A stretch of 64,000 nt of DNA from contig CAIWKO010000037.1 of assembly GCA_903913285.1 (NCBI GenBank), forward strand, positions 1 to 64,000, written 5' to 3'. This document shows, piece after piece, positions 25,805 to 35,059 of the stretch. The DNA comes from an uncultured Bacteroidales bacterium (GTDB lineage Bacteria > Bacteroidota > Bacteroidia > Bacteroidales > CAIWKO01). The notes below the pieces were generated by a model. The model was not told where the DNA came from, did no database searches, and saw only the letters and a program-made list of their open reading frames with translations. The position numbers were made by a program, and so were the translations under genes. Position 1 is the stretch's first letter; every line of letters begins with the position of its first letter.

Positions 25805-27685
25805 TCATTTAAGTTCCTGTTCGGTTTGACTGATGATGGCCACGGCATCGTTGTAAATTGATTCCATGGTAACGTTGGCTTCGGCGGGGGCAAAGCGCGC
25901 GAATTCGCAATTGTTCAATATTTCGATGAATTTATTGCGGATGGCTTCCGAAACATGTTTGTCGGTCAGGGTGTCGTGGGCCGAATCGAGCGATAGGTTT
26001 GCCAGCGGAATTGAGAACTTGTCGCTGATATATCCCCACAAAGCCCTCGAGAGTTCGATATAGAAATTATTTTTATCGGCGGCTTTCATAAAAATGTTTG
26101 CCTGTTTCAAACGTTTCAGGGCAATTTTGGTGGCCCGTTTGTGTTTCAGCAGCGCCGTGTTGCTGTGGAGTTTGATGCGGCGGCGCATTAAAATGATGAA
26201 GGCGATGAACAAAACAACAGGCAATAGCAAGAGCGCGAAATAGGCGAACGAAGCAAAAAAGTAGCTGCCGTTGGGAAACACTTCGGTAGTTTTAATGTTG
26301 ATAAATTTGATGTCGCTGCCGATGTATTTTATGTCTTCTTTGCTGGCCGAGCTGGTGATGCTGGCAGCGCTTCCGTCGCCTTTACCAACCTTAACGGATA
26401 TTTCGCCCGAAGTAAGTGTTACGTAAGTTTTTTTGTTTTTATCGAAATAGGTGAGGGTGATGGGTTTTATTTTGAAATCGCCCGGAGTTCTCGGTAAAAT
26501 AAGATAATTAAAGGTTTTGCTGCCCGAAATTTCGCCGGTAGCAGTAGAAATATTTTCGGTTATTTGCGGGTCGTACACTTCGAAATCGGGCGGAAATTCA
26601 ACGTTCAATTTATCGAGCAGGCTGAGGTTTCCTTTTCCGCTGAGTGTGATAGTGAGGTTGATGGGTTCGTTTGCTTTTACGATGTTTCTGTCGAGTTTGC
26701 TGTCCATGCTGAGCGAACCTACGAAACCGCTGAAATCGTCGGGTTTGTCTTTAGAAGGCAGGTCGGTGACATTGATACTTAATCCGTTTGATTTAAGGGA
26801 TTTTTTCACTTGCTGATACCCAAACGAAAATTGATTCTGAAAGAAGGGGTCGTTGAAGAAAGGGTCGTTGAAGAATCCGCTGAAAGGGTTTGCAGCTTTG
26901 CTTTTAACCTGAATTTCGGCAACACAATCCAATTCGAGCGGATCGACCGTAAGTTTTCCACTTTTTTGGGGAAACAAGGCCACTTTTCTGATCTCGGCTA
27001 CCAAATATTTTTGTCCGTTCACAGTTTCGTTATATTGTTTGGCTTTTTCGACACCTTTCATCAGGTCGTTCGACCAAAAACCCGTGAACGACGGGAGCTT
27101 TTGAATGGCATATTGGGTTATGGGGATGCGGGTATATATTTTGTAGGTAACCGTGATCTGTTCGCCTAGCATCACCGAGCTTTTATCGGCATAGGCTTTT
27201 ACAAAAAGATCGTTCGATGAAACATCGCCGCTTGCCTGAGTTTGTTGCGTAGTTGGTTGTTTGGTGTTTGTTGTTCCTGCGGCAGCTTTCGAAACGTCAA
27301 TCGTTAGGGTGTTCGAAGATATCCATTGCCCTTTTACCTTCACTTTGGCGGGGTCGATGGTTATTTTGCCTGTTTTAGCAGGAACAACAGTAAACATCCA
27401 ACTTTCGTTTCCACCACCTGCATCAACTTTTTTTCCATTATAATATATAGTCATTCCACTACCACCCGTAGATGTAGTAAATCCAATAATTGAAAAACCA
27501 TTGAATGAAGGCTGCTGAAAACTTTCGCTTTTGCCACCCGATAACGAATAGGTTACCTGGATCGAATTATTCGTTGCCATAGTGGTTGAGCTGGCAGTTG
27601 CCGTTAGTTTTTGTGCAAAAGAACAAAACGGACTAACAGTCAGCAATATCAAAATAAAAAAAACGATATGCAAAGATCTTTTCAT
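25805..27685 (-). CDS. batD: BatD oxygen-tolerance family protein
   Basis: The 626-residue protein has a signal peptide (1-24), several tandem Ig-like beta domains (LTATASSTTMATNNSIQVTY; LFVKAYADKSSVMLGEQITVTY; MDSKLDRNIVKANEPINLTI), one transmembrane helix near residue 475 (FAYFALLLLPVVLFIAFIIL) and a cytoplasmic helical tail. An F/D/P-rich insert (GFFNDPFFNDPFFQNQF) lies between the second and third beta domains. BatD is a periplasmic component anchored in the inner membrane, proposed to work with the VWA proteins BatA and BatB. It sits 7 bases before batE. Confidence 0.92.
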   Translation of the reverse strand: MKRSLHIVFFILILLTVSPFCSFAQKLTATASSTTMATNNSIQVTYSLSGGKSESFQQPSFNGFSIIGFTTSTGGSGMTIYYNGKKVDAGGGNESWMFTVVPAKTGKITIDPAKVKVKGQWISSNTLTIDVSKAAAGTTNTKQPTTQQTQASGDVSSNDLFVKAYADKSSVMLGEQITVTYKIYTRIPITQYAIQKLPSFTGFWSNDLMKGVEKAKQYNETVNGQKYLVAEIRKVALFPQKSGKLTVDPLELDCVAEIQVKSKAANPFSGFFNDPFFNDPFFQNQFSFGYQQVKKSLKSNGLSINVTDLPSKDKPDDFSGFVGSLSMDSKLDRNIVKANEPINLTITLSGKGNLSLLDKLNVEFPPDFEVYDPQITENISTATGEISGSKTFNYLILPRTPGDFKIKPITLTYFDKNKKTYVTLTSGEISVKVGKGDGSAASITSSASKEDIKYIGSDIKFINIKTTEVFPNGSYFFASFAYFALLLLPVVLFIAFIILMRRRIKLHSNTALLKHKRATKIALKRLKQANIFMKAADKNNFYIELSRALWGYISDKFSIPLANLSLDSAHDTLTDKHVSEAIRNKFIEILNNCEFARFAPAEANVTMESIYNDAVAIISQTEQELK

Positions 27686-27744
27686 CGTGTATGTTATTCT
27701 TTATTTTGGTTCATTATTAATTACTTTCGACTTTTAACTATTTT

Positions 27745-28449
27745 CTACCAGTCTTTTTCGATTGTGTATTTGCCAGCGACTTTCTTATCTTTATCTTTTT
27801 TGTCGCGCAGGTCTTTTTCTTTATTCTGTAAAGCGTTCAGCATGCGTTCGGCATCCTGTTTTGATATTTGGTTCTTCTGGTCGTTATTTTGTTTCTGATC
27901 TTGTTTTTGCTGATCCTGTTTCTGTTGATCCTGCTTTTGCTGATTTTGTTTGTTCTGTTGTTGCTGTTGTTGTTGCTGTTGTTGAATTATTTTCTTTTTA
28001 GCGTACTCCAGATTGTATTTGGTGTCGAGATCGTTGGGTTTTTGTTTCAGTGCATTTTTATAGGCGTCAATACTTTCCTGATATTTTTTTTGTTGAAGCA
28101 AACTGTTTCCCAAATTGTGATAGGCCTGAGCTGTCATATCTTTTGATATGTTGGCTTCCGTGAGGTTCTGGAATATTTTAGTAGCTTCATCGTATTTTTG
28201 CTGTTTATACATGGCATCGCCCAGATTGAACATGGCTTTGGTGTAATCGTTTTTATCTTCGAGCGATTTGCGGTAGTTTATCTCGGCAGCTTTATAATCG
28301 CCTTTTTCGTATAAGCTGTTTCCGGCGCGAAGTTCTTTAACTGCTTTTTGTCCGAAAACGGGAGCAAAGTCAAAACAAAAAGCCAAAACCATAATACCGC
28401 CCATAAGCTTCGCACCTAAATTAGTATTGATATTTTTCAGCATAGTCAT
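27745..28449 (-). CDS. batC: BatC: TPR protein with glutamine-rich tail
   Basis: A signal peptide or anchor (MVLAFCFDFAPVFG) is followed by three TPR units (~40-150: GNSLYEKGDYKAAEINYRKSL, FNLGDAMYKQQKYDEATKIF, YHNLGNSLLQQKKYQESIDAY). A glutamine-rich low-complexity tract (~158-200) then contains nine consecutive Q and repeated KQDQQ, and precedes a charged C-terminus. The CAA/CAG run at 27900-27990 is an obvious slippage site. BatC probably provides a scaffold for the BatA/BatB/BatD complex. A second in-frame Met at 28443 is an alternative start. Confidence 0.88.
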   Translation of the reverse strand: MTMLKNINTNLGAKLMGGIMVLAFCFDFAPVFGQKAVKELRAGNSLYEKGDYKAAEINYRKSLEDKNDYTKAMFNLGDAMYKQQKYDEATKIFQNLTEANISKDMTAQAYHNLGNSLLQQKKYQESIDAYKNALKQKPNDLDTKYNLEYAKKKIIQQQQQQQQQQNKQNQQKQDQQKQDQQKQDQKQNNDQKNQISKQDAERMLNALQNKEKDLRDKKDKDKKVAGKYTIEKDW

Positions 28450-28455
28450 CTTTGT

Positions 28456-29502
28456 TTACTTGAGTATATGTTTCTTTTCAAACAAATCCAGATTACGGGT
28501 CAAACGTGTTTTCCGGTCAAAAATAAAGAATTCCAGCAACAAGATCACTAAACCCAGTGCAACAAAATAAACATAGGTGCTGCTGTATTCAGAATAAACC
28601 TTGGCTTCGTAGTTTTTCTTCTCCATTTTGCTGATCTCATTGAAAATGGTATTCAACCCAACATCGTTGGTAGTGGCACGGGCATAAGTTCCTTTTCCGG
28701 CAGCTGCAATTTGCTGCAGCATGGGTTCGTTCAGTTTGGTGACAACGGTGTTGCCATCGCGATCTTTTTTATATTCCATATTGAATCCCTTCATCCCAAC
28801 CGGAATCGGAGCCCCGTTCTCGGAACCCATACCGATGGTATGGACCACGATACCTTCTTTTACTGCATTCTGCACAGCAGGTACGGCTTCGTCTTCATGA
28901 TTTTCACCGTCGGAGATAAGTATTATAGCTTTCTTATTCTTGCTGTTCTTGTCGAACGAATTGGTTGCCAATGTCAATGCTTCTCCAATAGCAGTTCCCT
29001 GAGTGGGGATTATTTCGGGGTTTGCACTTTGTGTAAGCATTTTTGCTGCTGCATAATCGGTGGTGATGGGAAGCAATACCTGAGCTGTTCCGGCAAATAC
29101 TACTATTCCGATCTGGTCATCTTCAAATTTATCGATGAGTTTCGAAATGGCCATCTGGGCGCGTTCTATCCGGCTGGGTTTAATATCCTGAGCAAGCATA
29201 CTATTCGAAACATCGAGGGCAATGATAATATCAACGCCTTTGCGTTTGGTCTTGTCCAACTTCGAACCAATTTTCAGGTTTACTACACCAAAAACCAGAA
29301 ATGTGAAAACAAGCATCAGCAAAATAAATTTCAAAACAGGCCTGCTCCGCGAATAGTCATTTATCAATTGCTGAACCAGTGCAGTGTCTCCGAAATTCTG
29401 TATGGCTTTTTTCCTGCGCCTCAACATCAATAAAAACACCAGAACAAATACAGGTATGGCTGCAAGCAGGCTTAAAAATATCAGATGGTCGAACTCTACC
29501 AT
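28456..29502 (-). CDS. batB: BatB: von Willebrand A-domain membrane protein
   Basis: It has two N-terminal membrane helices (LSLLAAIPVFVLVFLLMLRRR; FILLMLVFTFLVFGVVNL), a VWA domain (~90-290) with the MIDAS motif ALDVSNSM (D-x-S-x-S), the conserved threonine in PTQGTAIGEAL and the aspartate in ISDGENHE, and a C-terminal membrane helix (YVYFVALGLVILLLEFF). The protein binds a divalent metal and probably mediates protein contacts on the periplasmic side of the inner membrane. It overlaps functionally with BatA, 12 bases upstream. Confidence 0.93.
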   Translation of the reverse strand: MVEFDHLIFLSLLAAIPVFVLVFLLMLRRRKKAIQNFGDTALVQQLINDYSRSRPVLKFILLMLVFTFLVFGVVNLKIGSKLDKTKRKGVDIIIALDVSNSMLAQDIKPSRIERAQMAISKLIDKFEDDQIGIVVFAGTAQVLLPITTDYAAAKMLTQSANPEIIPTQGTAIGEALTLATNSFDKNSKNKKAIILISDGENHEDEAVPAVQNAVKEGIVVHTIGMGSENGAPIPVGMKGFNMEYKKDRDGNTVVTKLNEPMLQQIAAAGKGTYARATTNDVGLNTIFNEISKMEKKNYEAKVYSEYSSTYVYFVALGLVILLLEFFIFDRKTRLTRNLDLFEKKHILK

Positions 29503-29514
29503 AATGTCATTCTT

Positions 29515-30525
29515 TTAAGGTATTTTTTTGAACACGGTGTAACGTAAAAGTATTTCGGTCAGCAACAAACCCACGGCAACCAACATAAAAATAAAGTATT
29601 CGTCGTGGCGGTTGTTGTATTTGGTAACATCGATCTTCGATTTTTCGAGTTTATCTATTTGATTGTATATCTCTTCCAGTTTGTCTTTATTCGTAGCCCT
29701 AAAATATTTTCCGCCGGTGGTTTCGGCAACTTGTTTCAGCAATGCTTCGTCAATTTGCACATCGATATTTTGGTATTGAATTCCGAAAGAGGTTTGAAAC
29801 GGATAAGGAGCTTTTCCGATGGTGCCCACTCCGATGGTGTAAACCCGTATTCCGAATTTCTTCGCAATTTCGGCAGCGGTTTGCGGGTCGAGCGATCCGG
29901 TATTGTTGATCCCGTCTGTCAATAAAATAATTACTTTGCTTATGGCTGCACTTTTTTTGATGTGTGCGACAGAAAGTCCGAGTCCGTCTCCAATGGCAGT
30001 ACCGTCGGCTATCATACCGCTTTTAACTTCCGAAAAAAACGATTTGAGCACCTTATGGTCGATGGTGAGAGGACATTGCATAAAAGCTTCCGAGCTGAAA
30101 ATAACCAGACCGATACGGTCGTTAGGTCTACCGTCGATGAACTGCATAGCAACTTCTTTAGCAGCTTCTATACGGTTCGGTTTAAAATCTTCCGAAAGCA
30201 TACTTCCCGAAATATCCAAAGCCATCAAAATATCAATGCCTTCAACCGTAACATCGTTTTTATCGAAACTTTTCTGAGGCCGTGCAATGATGAAAATAAG
30301 AAGAGCCAACAATAACATGCGCAGAATAAATGGAACATGCATCATTCGCTGGCGAAATGAAGGACGCACTTTTGTCATTCCCGATATATCAGAATACCCT
30401 ATGGAAGTTGTGGTAATGTTTCGCTTTAAAATATACCAGACAACCAAAGCCGGTATAATGATCAACAGCAACAAAAACCAGGGTCGTGCCAGCATGATAA
30501 ATAATATGGTTAACGGCATGGTCAT
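29515..30525 (-). CDS. batA: BatA: von Willebrand A-domain membrane protein
   Basis: The layout matches BatB: two N-terminal membrane helices (PWFLLLLIIIPALVVWYIL; ILRMLLLALLIFIIA), a VWA domain with MIDAS ALDISGSM, DGTAIGDGLGLS and LTDGINNTGS, and a C-terminal helix (YFIFMLVAVGLLLTEILL). The start overlaps the upstream gene by 4 bases (ATGA), which implies translational coupling. BatA/BatB homologues in Bacteroides fragilis affect aerotolerance. Confidence 0.93.
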   Translation of the reverse strand: MTMPLTILFIMLARPWFLLLLIIIPALVVWYILKRNITTTSIGYSDISGMTKVRPSFRQRMMHVPFILRMLLLALLIFIIARPQKSFDKNDVTVEGIDILMALDISGSMLSEDFKPNRIEAAKEVAMQFIDGRPNDRIGLVIFSSEAFMQCPLTIDHKVLKSFFSEVKSGMIADGTAIGDGLGLSVAHIKKSAAISKVIILLTDGINNTGSLDPQTAAEIAKKFGIRVYTIGVGTIGKAPYPFQTSFGIQYQNIDVQIDEALLKQVAETTGGKYFRATNKDKLEEIYNQIDKLEKSKIDVTKYNNRHDEYFIFMLVAVGLLLTEILLRYTVFKKIP

Positions 30526-31532
30526 TCGGTTTTAGGTTCTTCAGGGTTATCGGTTAATTCTTCAGACACAACTTCTTTTTCTTCAACCACGATCTCCGGT
30601 ATAGTTTTCTCCACAAAAGCAACAGCATTTTTCAAACTGTTATCGTGTTCGTCGGGCAATGGATTATACTTGGCAAATTTTACCATATCGGCAAGGGTAA
30701 GTATTTGTTCAAGTCTTTTTAATTCCTCCACTTCGATAGTTTTTATTTTCAAGGAAGTAATAATGTCGTATGTGGTCATTTCCATTGCAATGGTTTCGAA
30801 ACGCGCTTCGATATAAACCCTTAAAATGTCGGTAAGTATAGAATGAAATTCTTTTACTTTTCCGCTCTGCCATAGTTTTTCATTTCGGAGTTTTTCAAGT
30901 TCTTTTAAGGCCTTCTCGTGAGGTGGCATTTTTGTTCTGAATTGCAAGTTGATGATCTTTTCCTTTCTGCGTATTTTCCAGATAATGAATATTATTAACC
31001 CGATCAGGAGTAAACTTCCTAAAACTATGGATCCGTAAATGAGAATTTCTCTTAAAGTAATAGGTTCCCGCAAAGGTGCTTTGATGTCTTTGATGGCTTT
31101 GGTTGTGTCGACAGGAACCGTAGTAATATTAATAACAATCGGCAGAGTGTTTACCAAAAGTTTCGTTGTATCGCCGGGCATGGTGTAACTGAAGACCAGA
31201 GGCGGAACTACAAAACTTCCGGAATCGTAGCACGAAATGTTCAAGGTTTGCTTGTAAGTTACAAGTTTTTTGTCGGCCGAAAACGATGTGTCCATTTTTG
31301 AACGCGAAACCACTTCTATTTTTTTAGTTAATGTGTCGGCGATAAATGGAAATTCAATATGAGCTTTGATTGAAAAGGTAGCTTTGTAGGTATATTTTAT
31401 GTGGTCGCCGATCAACACATTGTTGGTATCGATCATTGCCGAAGCGCTTGCATTTTGCGCCGATGCCCAAACGGGAGAAATTAACAGCAATAATTGGGAA
31501 AAATATTTTATTATCGTAATTGGGAATTTCAT
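30522..31532 (-). CDS. Bat-operon membrane protein, BatD-like ectodomain (336 aa)
   Basis: A signal peptide (1-25, ending VWASA) precedes an Ig-like beta ectodomain (~27-150, ASASAMIDTNNVLIGDHIKYTY; YTMPGDTTKLLVNTLPIVINI), a transmembrane helix at ~168-190 (ILIYGSIVLGSLLLIGLIIFIIW) and a cytoplasmic helical region (KALKELEKLRNEKLWQSGKVKEF to FVEKTI) with an acidic tail. The cytoplasmic part resembles DUF4381-type modules common between the DUF58 and VWA genes of moxR operons. It overlaps batA by 4 bases and follows the DUF58 gene by 4 bases. Confidence 0.85.
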   Translation of the reverse strand: MKFPITIIKYFSQLLLLISPVWASAQNASASAMIDTNNVLIGDHIKYTYKATFSIKAHIEFPFIADTLTKKIEVVSRSKMDTSFSADKKLVTYKQTLNISCYDSGSFVVPPLVFSYTMPGDTTKLLVNTLPIVINITTVPVDTTKAIKDIKAPLREPITLREILIYGSIVLGSLLLIGLIIFIIWKIRRKEKIINLQFRTKMPPHEKALKELEKLRNEKLWQSGKVKEFHSILTDILRVYIEARFETIAMEMTTYDIITSLKIKTIEVEELKRLEQILTLADMVKFAKYNPLPDEHDNSLKNAVAFVEKTIPEIVVEEKEVVSEELTDNPEEPKTE

Positions 31533-31536
31533 AGTT

Positions 31537-32409
31537 TTATCTTGAGCTTCGTTTTTTGAATAAAGTCATAAGTGGTTTAATATAATCTTCATCAGTACGA
31601 ATTGATGCAACATCAATACTGCTTTTCAGAAAAACTTCCTGCAATTTTTTCTCATGTTGTTCCCATCGGAATTTATGCGTATTTCGCAGTTCTTTGCTCG
31701 ATGTGTCGGCCCAAAAAGTGTTGCCGGTTTCAAAATCACGGAATTTAACCAGACCTATATTCGGGAGTTCCGATTCGCGGTGATCTACGATTCGTATACC
31801 TATCAGGTCATGTTTGCGTGAGGCAATCTTTATGGCATCGGTAAAATTGTTGTCCATAAAATCGGTGATCAGAAAAGCTGTGCAACGCTTTTTGATAGCA
31901 TTGGTCAAGAACTTTAAAGGTTCGGAGATATTAGTAGTTGTATTTTCAGGTTTGAAATCAACTAATTCGCGAATGATCCTTAAAATGTGTGCTGTGCCTT
32001 TTTTGGGCGGAATAAATTTCTCTATCTTATCGCTGAAAAATATTACACCAACTTTGTCATTATTTTTAATAGCAGAAAACGCAAGAACTGCAGCTATTTC
32101 GATAATTTTCTCCGACTTCAGTTGTTGCCGTGTTCCGAAGTTGTTAGAACCACTCACATCTATAAGTATCATCACAGTTAGTTCGCGTTCTTCTTCGAAA
32201 ATTTTAACGTAAGGATGGTTAAAACGTGCCGTAACGTTCCAGTCGATGGAACGGATGTCGTCGCCAAACTGATATTCGCGTACTTCGCTGAAAGCCATAC
32301 CGCGCCCTTTGAAAGCGCTGTGGTATTGACCTGAAAATATCTGGTTGGAAAGCCCACGCGACTTTATTTCAATTTTTCGTACCCGTTTTAGTAATTCTGA
32401 TGTTTCCAC
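31537..32409 (-). CDS. DUF58-domain protein of the MoxR/Bat operon
   Basis: The 290-residue cytoplasmic protein shows the DUF58 signature VREYQFGDDIRSIDWNVTAR and a VWA-like domain with the MIDAS-type IDVSGSNNF and TAFLITDFMDNN. No membrane helix is present. DUF58 proteins regularly lie between moxR and the VWA genes and are presumed partners of the MoxR ATPase. It is separated from moxR by a 107-base spacer that carries heptamer repeats, so a second promoter may lie there. Confidence 0.92.
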   Translation of the reverse strand: METSELLKRVRKIEIKSRGLSNQIFSGQYHSAFKGRGMAFSEVREYQFGDDIRSIDWNVTARFNHPYVKIFEEERELTVMILIDVSGSNNFGTRQQLKSEKIIEIAAVLAFSAIKNNDKVGVIFFSDKIEKFIPPKKGTAHILRIIRELVDFKPENTTTNISEPLKFLTNAIKKRCTAFLITDFMDNNFTDAIKIASRKHDLIGIRIVDHRESELPNIGLVKFRDFETGNTFWADTSSKELRNTHKFRWEQHEKKLQEVFLKSSIDVASIRTDEDYIKPLMTLFKKRSSR

Positions 32410-32457
32410 TTCTTTTTGTGATTAGCGCCCTTCGACTTTGCTCAGGGTAAAATTAGC

Positions 32458-32520
32458 GATTTGTGATTTGTTAGGAGTTATTCTCTGTTAACTTTTCACT
32501 TTTCTCTTTTCACTTCCTAG
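32458..32520. repeat. 7-nt-period repeat tract between DUF58 and moxR genes
   Basis: The spacer reads as nine consecutive 7-base words: GATTTGT, GATTTGT, TAGGAGT, TATTCTC, TGTTAAC, TTTTCAC, TTTTCTC, TTTTCAC, TTCCTAG. The last word overlaps the end of moxR. Confidence 0.6.
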
Positions 32521-33512
32521 GGCACTTCAACACTATTCAGAATTTCGTTGATAATTTCTTCAGTGGTGATATTTTCGGCTTCAGCTTCGTAGGTTAATCC
32601 GATACGATGGCGTAGTACATCATGGCATACAGCCCTTATATCTTCTGGATAGACATAACCTTTACGCTTGATAAAGGCATAAGCTTTTGCAGCCAAAGCC
32701 AAAAAGATACTGGCACGGGGTGATGCACCATAACTAATCAATCCTTCGAACTTTTTCAAATTGTATTTTTCGGGATAACGCGTTGCAAAAACGATGTCGG
32801 TGATGTAGTTCTCGATTTTTTCGTCAATATATACTTCTCTGACCAAATTTCGTGCTCTCGTAATATCTTCGGTTTTTATGATCGGGTTGGTTGTATAGAT
32901 CTTGTTCCCCACGTTTTGACGCATAATGAGTTTTTCTTCTTCTTTGCTGGGATAGCCTATTACGACTTTCAGCATGAAGCGGTCAACCTGTGCTTCAGGT
33001 AAGGGGTAAGTACCTTCCTGTTCGATTGGGTTCTGGGTTGCAAGGACCAAAAATGGTTCAGGCAAAGGAAATGTTTTATCTCCTATGGTCACCTGACGTT
33101 CCTGCATAGCTTCGAGTAAAGCGCTCTGGACTTTTGCCGGAGAACGGTTGATTTCATCAGCCAAAATAAAGTTTGAAAAGATAGGTCCTTTCTTTACATT
33201 GAATTCTTCGCTTTTCTGGCTGTAGACCATTGTTCCGATAAGGTCGGCGGGCAATAGGTCGGGGGTGAACTGTATCCGGTTGAATTTAGCATCAATAATT
33301 CCTGCAAGTGATTTTATAGCAAGAGTTTTTGCCAGGCCCGGAACGCCTTCCAATAAAATATGACCGTTTGATAAAAGTCCGATGAGCAAACGTTCGATCA
33401 TTGCTTTCTGTCCTATGATTACTTTGCCCATTTCCATGGTGATCATGTCAACAAATGCACTTTCGCGTTGAATACGATCATTTAGTTCTCTGATATCAAT
33501 TGTTTCCTGCAT
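32517..33512 (-). CDS. MoxR-family AAA+ ATPase
   Basis: The 331-residue AAA+ protein has Walker A LLEGVPGLAKT, Walker B FILADEINRSP, sensor-1 FLVLATQNPIEQEGTYPLPEAQ and the lid domain with SYGASPRASIFLALAAKAYA. MoxR ATPases act as chaperone-like activators of VWA proteins. This gene heads the operon through batE, with a TAATTTTG -7 element 26 bases upstream of the start codon. The end abuts a heptamer-rich spacer. Confidence 0.95.
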   Translation of the reverse strand: MQETIDIRELNDRIQRESAFVDMITMEMGKVIIGQKAMIERLLIGLLSNGHILLEGVPGLAKTLAIKSLAGIIDAKFNRIQFTPDLLPADLIGTMVYSQKSEEFNVKKGPIFSNFILADEINRSPAKVQSALLEAMQERQVTIGDKTFPLPEPFLVLATQNPIEQEGTYPLPEAQVDRFMLKVVIGYPSKEEEKLIMRQNVGNKIYTTNPIIKTEDITRARNLVREVYIDEKIENYITDIVFATRYPEKYNLKKFEGLISYGASPRASIFLALAAKAYAFIKRKGYVYPEDIRAVCHDVLRHRIGLTYEAEAENITTEEIINEILNSVEVP

Positions 33513-33537
33513 AAAAATGTGATTTATTTTTGGTCGA

Positions 33538-33545
33538 CAAAATTA
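33538..33545 (-). promoter_or_regulatory. -7 promoter element for the moxR-bat operon
   Basis: On the minus strand the sequence is TAATTTTG (TAnnTTTG), 26 bases before the moxR start at 33512. The -33 element is unclear. Confidence 0.5.
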
Positions 33546-33673
33546 TAAAAAGTGAATAAAATTTTTCAAGCGTTTTTTTGTTAAAAAATGTTAATTTGTT
33601 TCTTGCCGGTAAGTTTTTTAGCAAAGTTTATAACAAGATTTTTATCAAAATATTGCAAATAAACGGAAAAAAA

Positions 33674-33705
33674 TTTGCACAGATAATAAATAATCAATAT
33701 TTTTG
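33674..33705 (+). promoter_or_regulatory. Promoter for the secreted esterase gene
   Basis: TTTG (33674-33677) and TATTTTTG (33698-33705) are 20 bases apart, a full match to the Bacteroidota -33/-7 consensus, and lie 46 bases before the ATG at 33752. Confidence 0.7.
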
Positions 33706-33751
33706 CTTTAAATAAAACGGAATCAAAAGAATAAATTAAAAACGTAAAACC

Positions 33752-34921
33752 ATGAACCAAAAAAAACTCTTTTTATTATTCTTTTTTGTAGCTGCTTTTC
33801 TGCAGTCAAATGCCCAATGGTCGAACCATTCCTTCGTTTATCAAACCAAAACCCGTTCATACAGGGTTTATGTGCCTGCATCTTATAATGTGTCGAATCC
33901 GGCATCAATGGTGGTTACATTGCACGGGTTGGGTGATAATATGACAAATTTCAGTACACTAGGATTTAATTATATTGCCGATACTGCTAATATAATAGTA
34001 GTGGTGCCGCAAGCAATAGACGATCCGCTGCTTGCATCCGTTTATGGAGTCGGTAACGGAACTGCCTGGAATTCGGGCGCAGGGTTTTCAGGATATTATC
34101 CCAATTCAACAGTTGACGATGTGGGCTTTTTGAATGCACTCATCGATACCATCAAGGCAAACTATGCCATTGTTCAGTCGCGGGTTTATATGTGCGGTTT
34201 TTCGATGGGCGGATTTATGACGGAACGTATGGCGCTGCAATCGAATACGGAAATTGCGGCTTTTGCATCAATGTCGGGAACTTTCGGTTCAGCAATTACT
34301 ACTTATGCTCCAGGACGTTCTGTTCCGATTGCGCATTTTCACGGCACTAGCGATTCAACAGTATATTATCACGGCGATCTGTACGGCATAGATCCCGACT
34401 CGCTGATAAATTTCTGGGTTTTGAACAACGGAAGCAACCCCTTTCCGGATTCCATGCGCTATACCGACGCGGTGAACGACACAATTACGGTCGATCGGTT
34501 TGAATACTCAGGTTCTACTCCCGATCAGGATGTTTGGTTTTTTAGGATGAACGGTGCCGGACATACGCTTTTATATCAACCTGTGAATGATATTACCGAA
34601 ATTTACGAAGCTTGGTTGTTTTTTATCCGCCACAAAAATAATACCGCAGGGGTGGAGACATACAAAACTTTGGATAATAATGTTCAGGTGTATCCCAACC
34701 CGGCAACCAATTTTGTGGATGTATTTTTGCCACAAACCAAAAATGAAACGCTCAGGGTGGAACTTTTTAGTATGGAAGGAGCTTGTTTATATAATCAACC
34801 TGCCACCGGCGCTATGGTTCAGATAGCCCTCGACGATGCTAAATTTGCCAACGGAATATACATCCTTAGAGTTTTGGGCAATTCGGTGAATTTTTCGCAA
34901 CGGATAATGATCCAGAAATAA
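33752..34921 (+). CDS. Secreted alpha/beta-hydrolase esterase (PHB-depolymerase/feruloyl-esterase type) with T9SS tail
   Basis: A signal peptide (1-21, ending LQSNAQ) precedes an esterase domain with MVVTLHGLGDNMTNF (oxyanion region), the nucleophile elbow YMCGFSMGGFM, FHGTSDSTVYYHG carrying the likely acid aspartate, and NGAGHTLLY with the catalytic histidine. The tail (~310-389, VQVYPNPATNFVDVFLP and GIYILRVLGN) is a type A Por sorting domain. The fold belongs to the esterase family of poly(3-hydroxybutyrate) depolymerases (LpqC-like), which also cleave feruloyl or acetyl esters of polysaccharides. The gene has its own promoter and terminator. Confidence 0.88.
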   Translation: MNQKKLFLLFFFVAAFLQSNAQWSNHSFVYQTKTRSYRVYVPASYNVSNPASMVVTLHGLGDNMTNFSTLGFNYIADTANIIVVVPQAIDDPLLASVYGVGNGTAWNSGAGFSGYYPNSTVDDVGFLNALIDTIKANYAIVQSRVYMCGFSMGGFMTERMALQSNTEIAAFASMSGTFGSAITTYAPGRSVPIAHFHGTSDSTVYYHGDLYGIDPDSLINFWVLNNGSNPFPDSMRYTDAVNDTITVDRFEYSGSTPDQDVWFFRMNGAGHTLLYQPVNDITEIYEAWLFFIRHKNNTAGVETYKTLDNNVQVYPNPATNFVDVFLPQTKNETLRVELFSMEGACLYNQPATGAMVQIALDDAKFANGIYILRVLGNSVNFSQRIMIQK

Positions 34922-34943
34922 AAGATTTGATTAAACAATGAAG

Positions 34944-34973
34944 ATCCCGGTAGTTTTAGCCGGGATTTTTTTT
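34944..34973 (+). terminator. Rho-independent terminator
   Basis: ATCCCGG and CCGGGAT form a 7-bp stem with a nine-base loop (TAGTTTTAG), followed by eight T in a row including the last stem base. Confidence 0.9.
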
Positions 34974-35059
34974 ATAAAAAAGTTAGGATATTAAGAATTA
35001 TATAAAAAAAGATTTACGTAATTTGTACATATTTTAACTAATGTCCAAATTATTAATTT

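Noticed and set aside
25798-25893. N-terminal extension of batE
   Set aside because: The extension overlaps batD, has no signal character, and the internal Met at 25797 gives a standard signal peptide.
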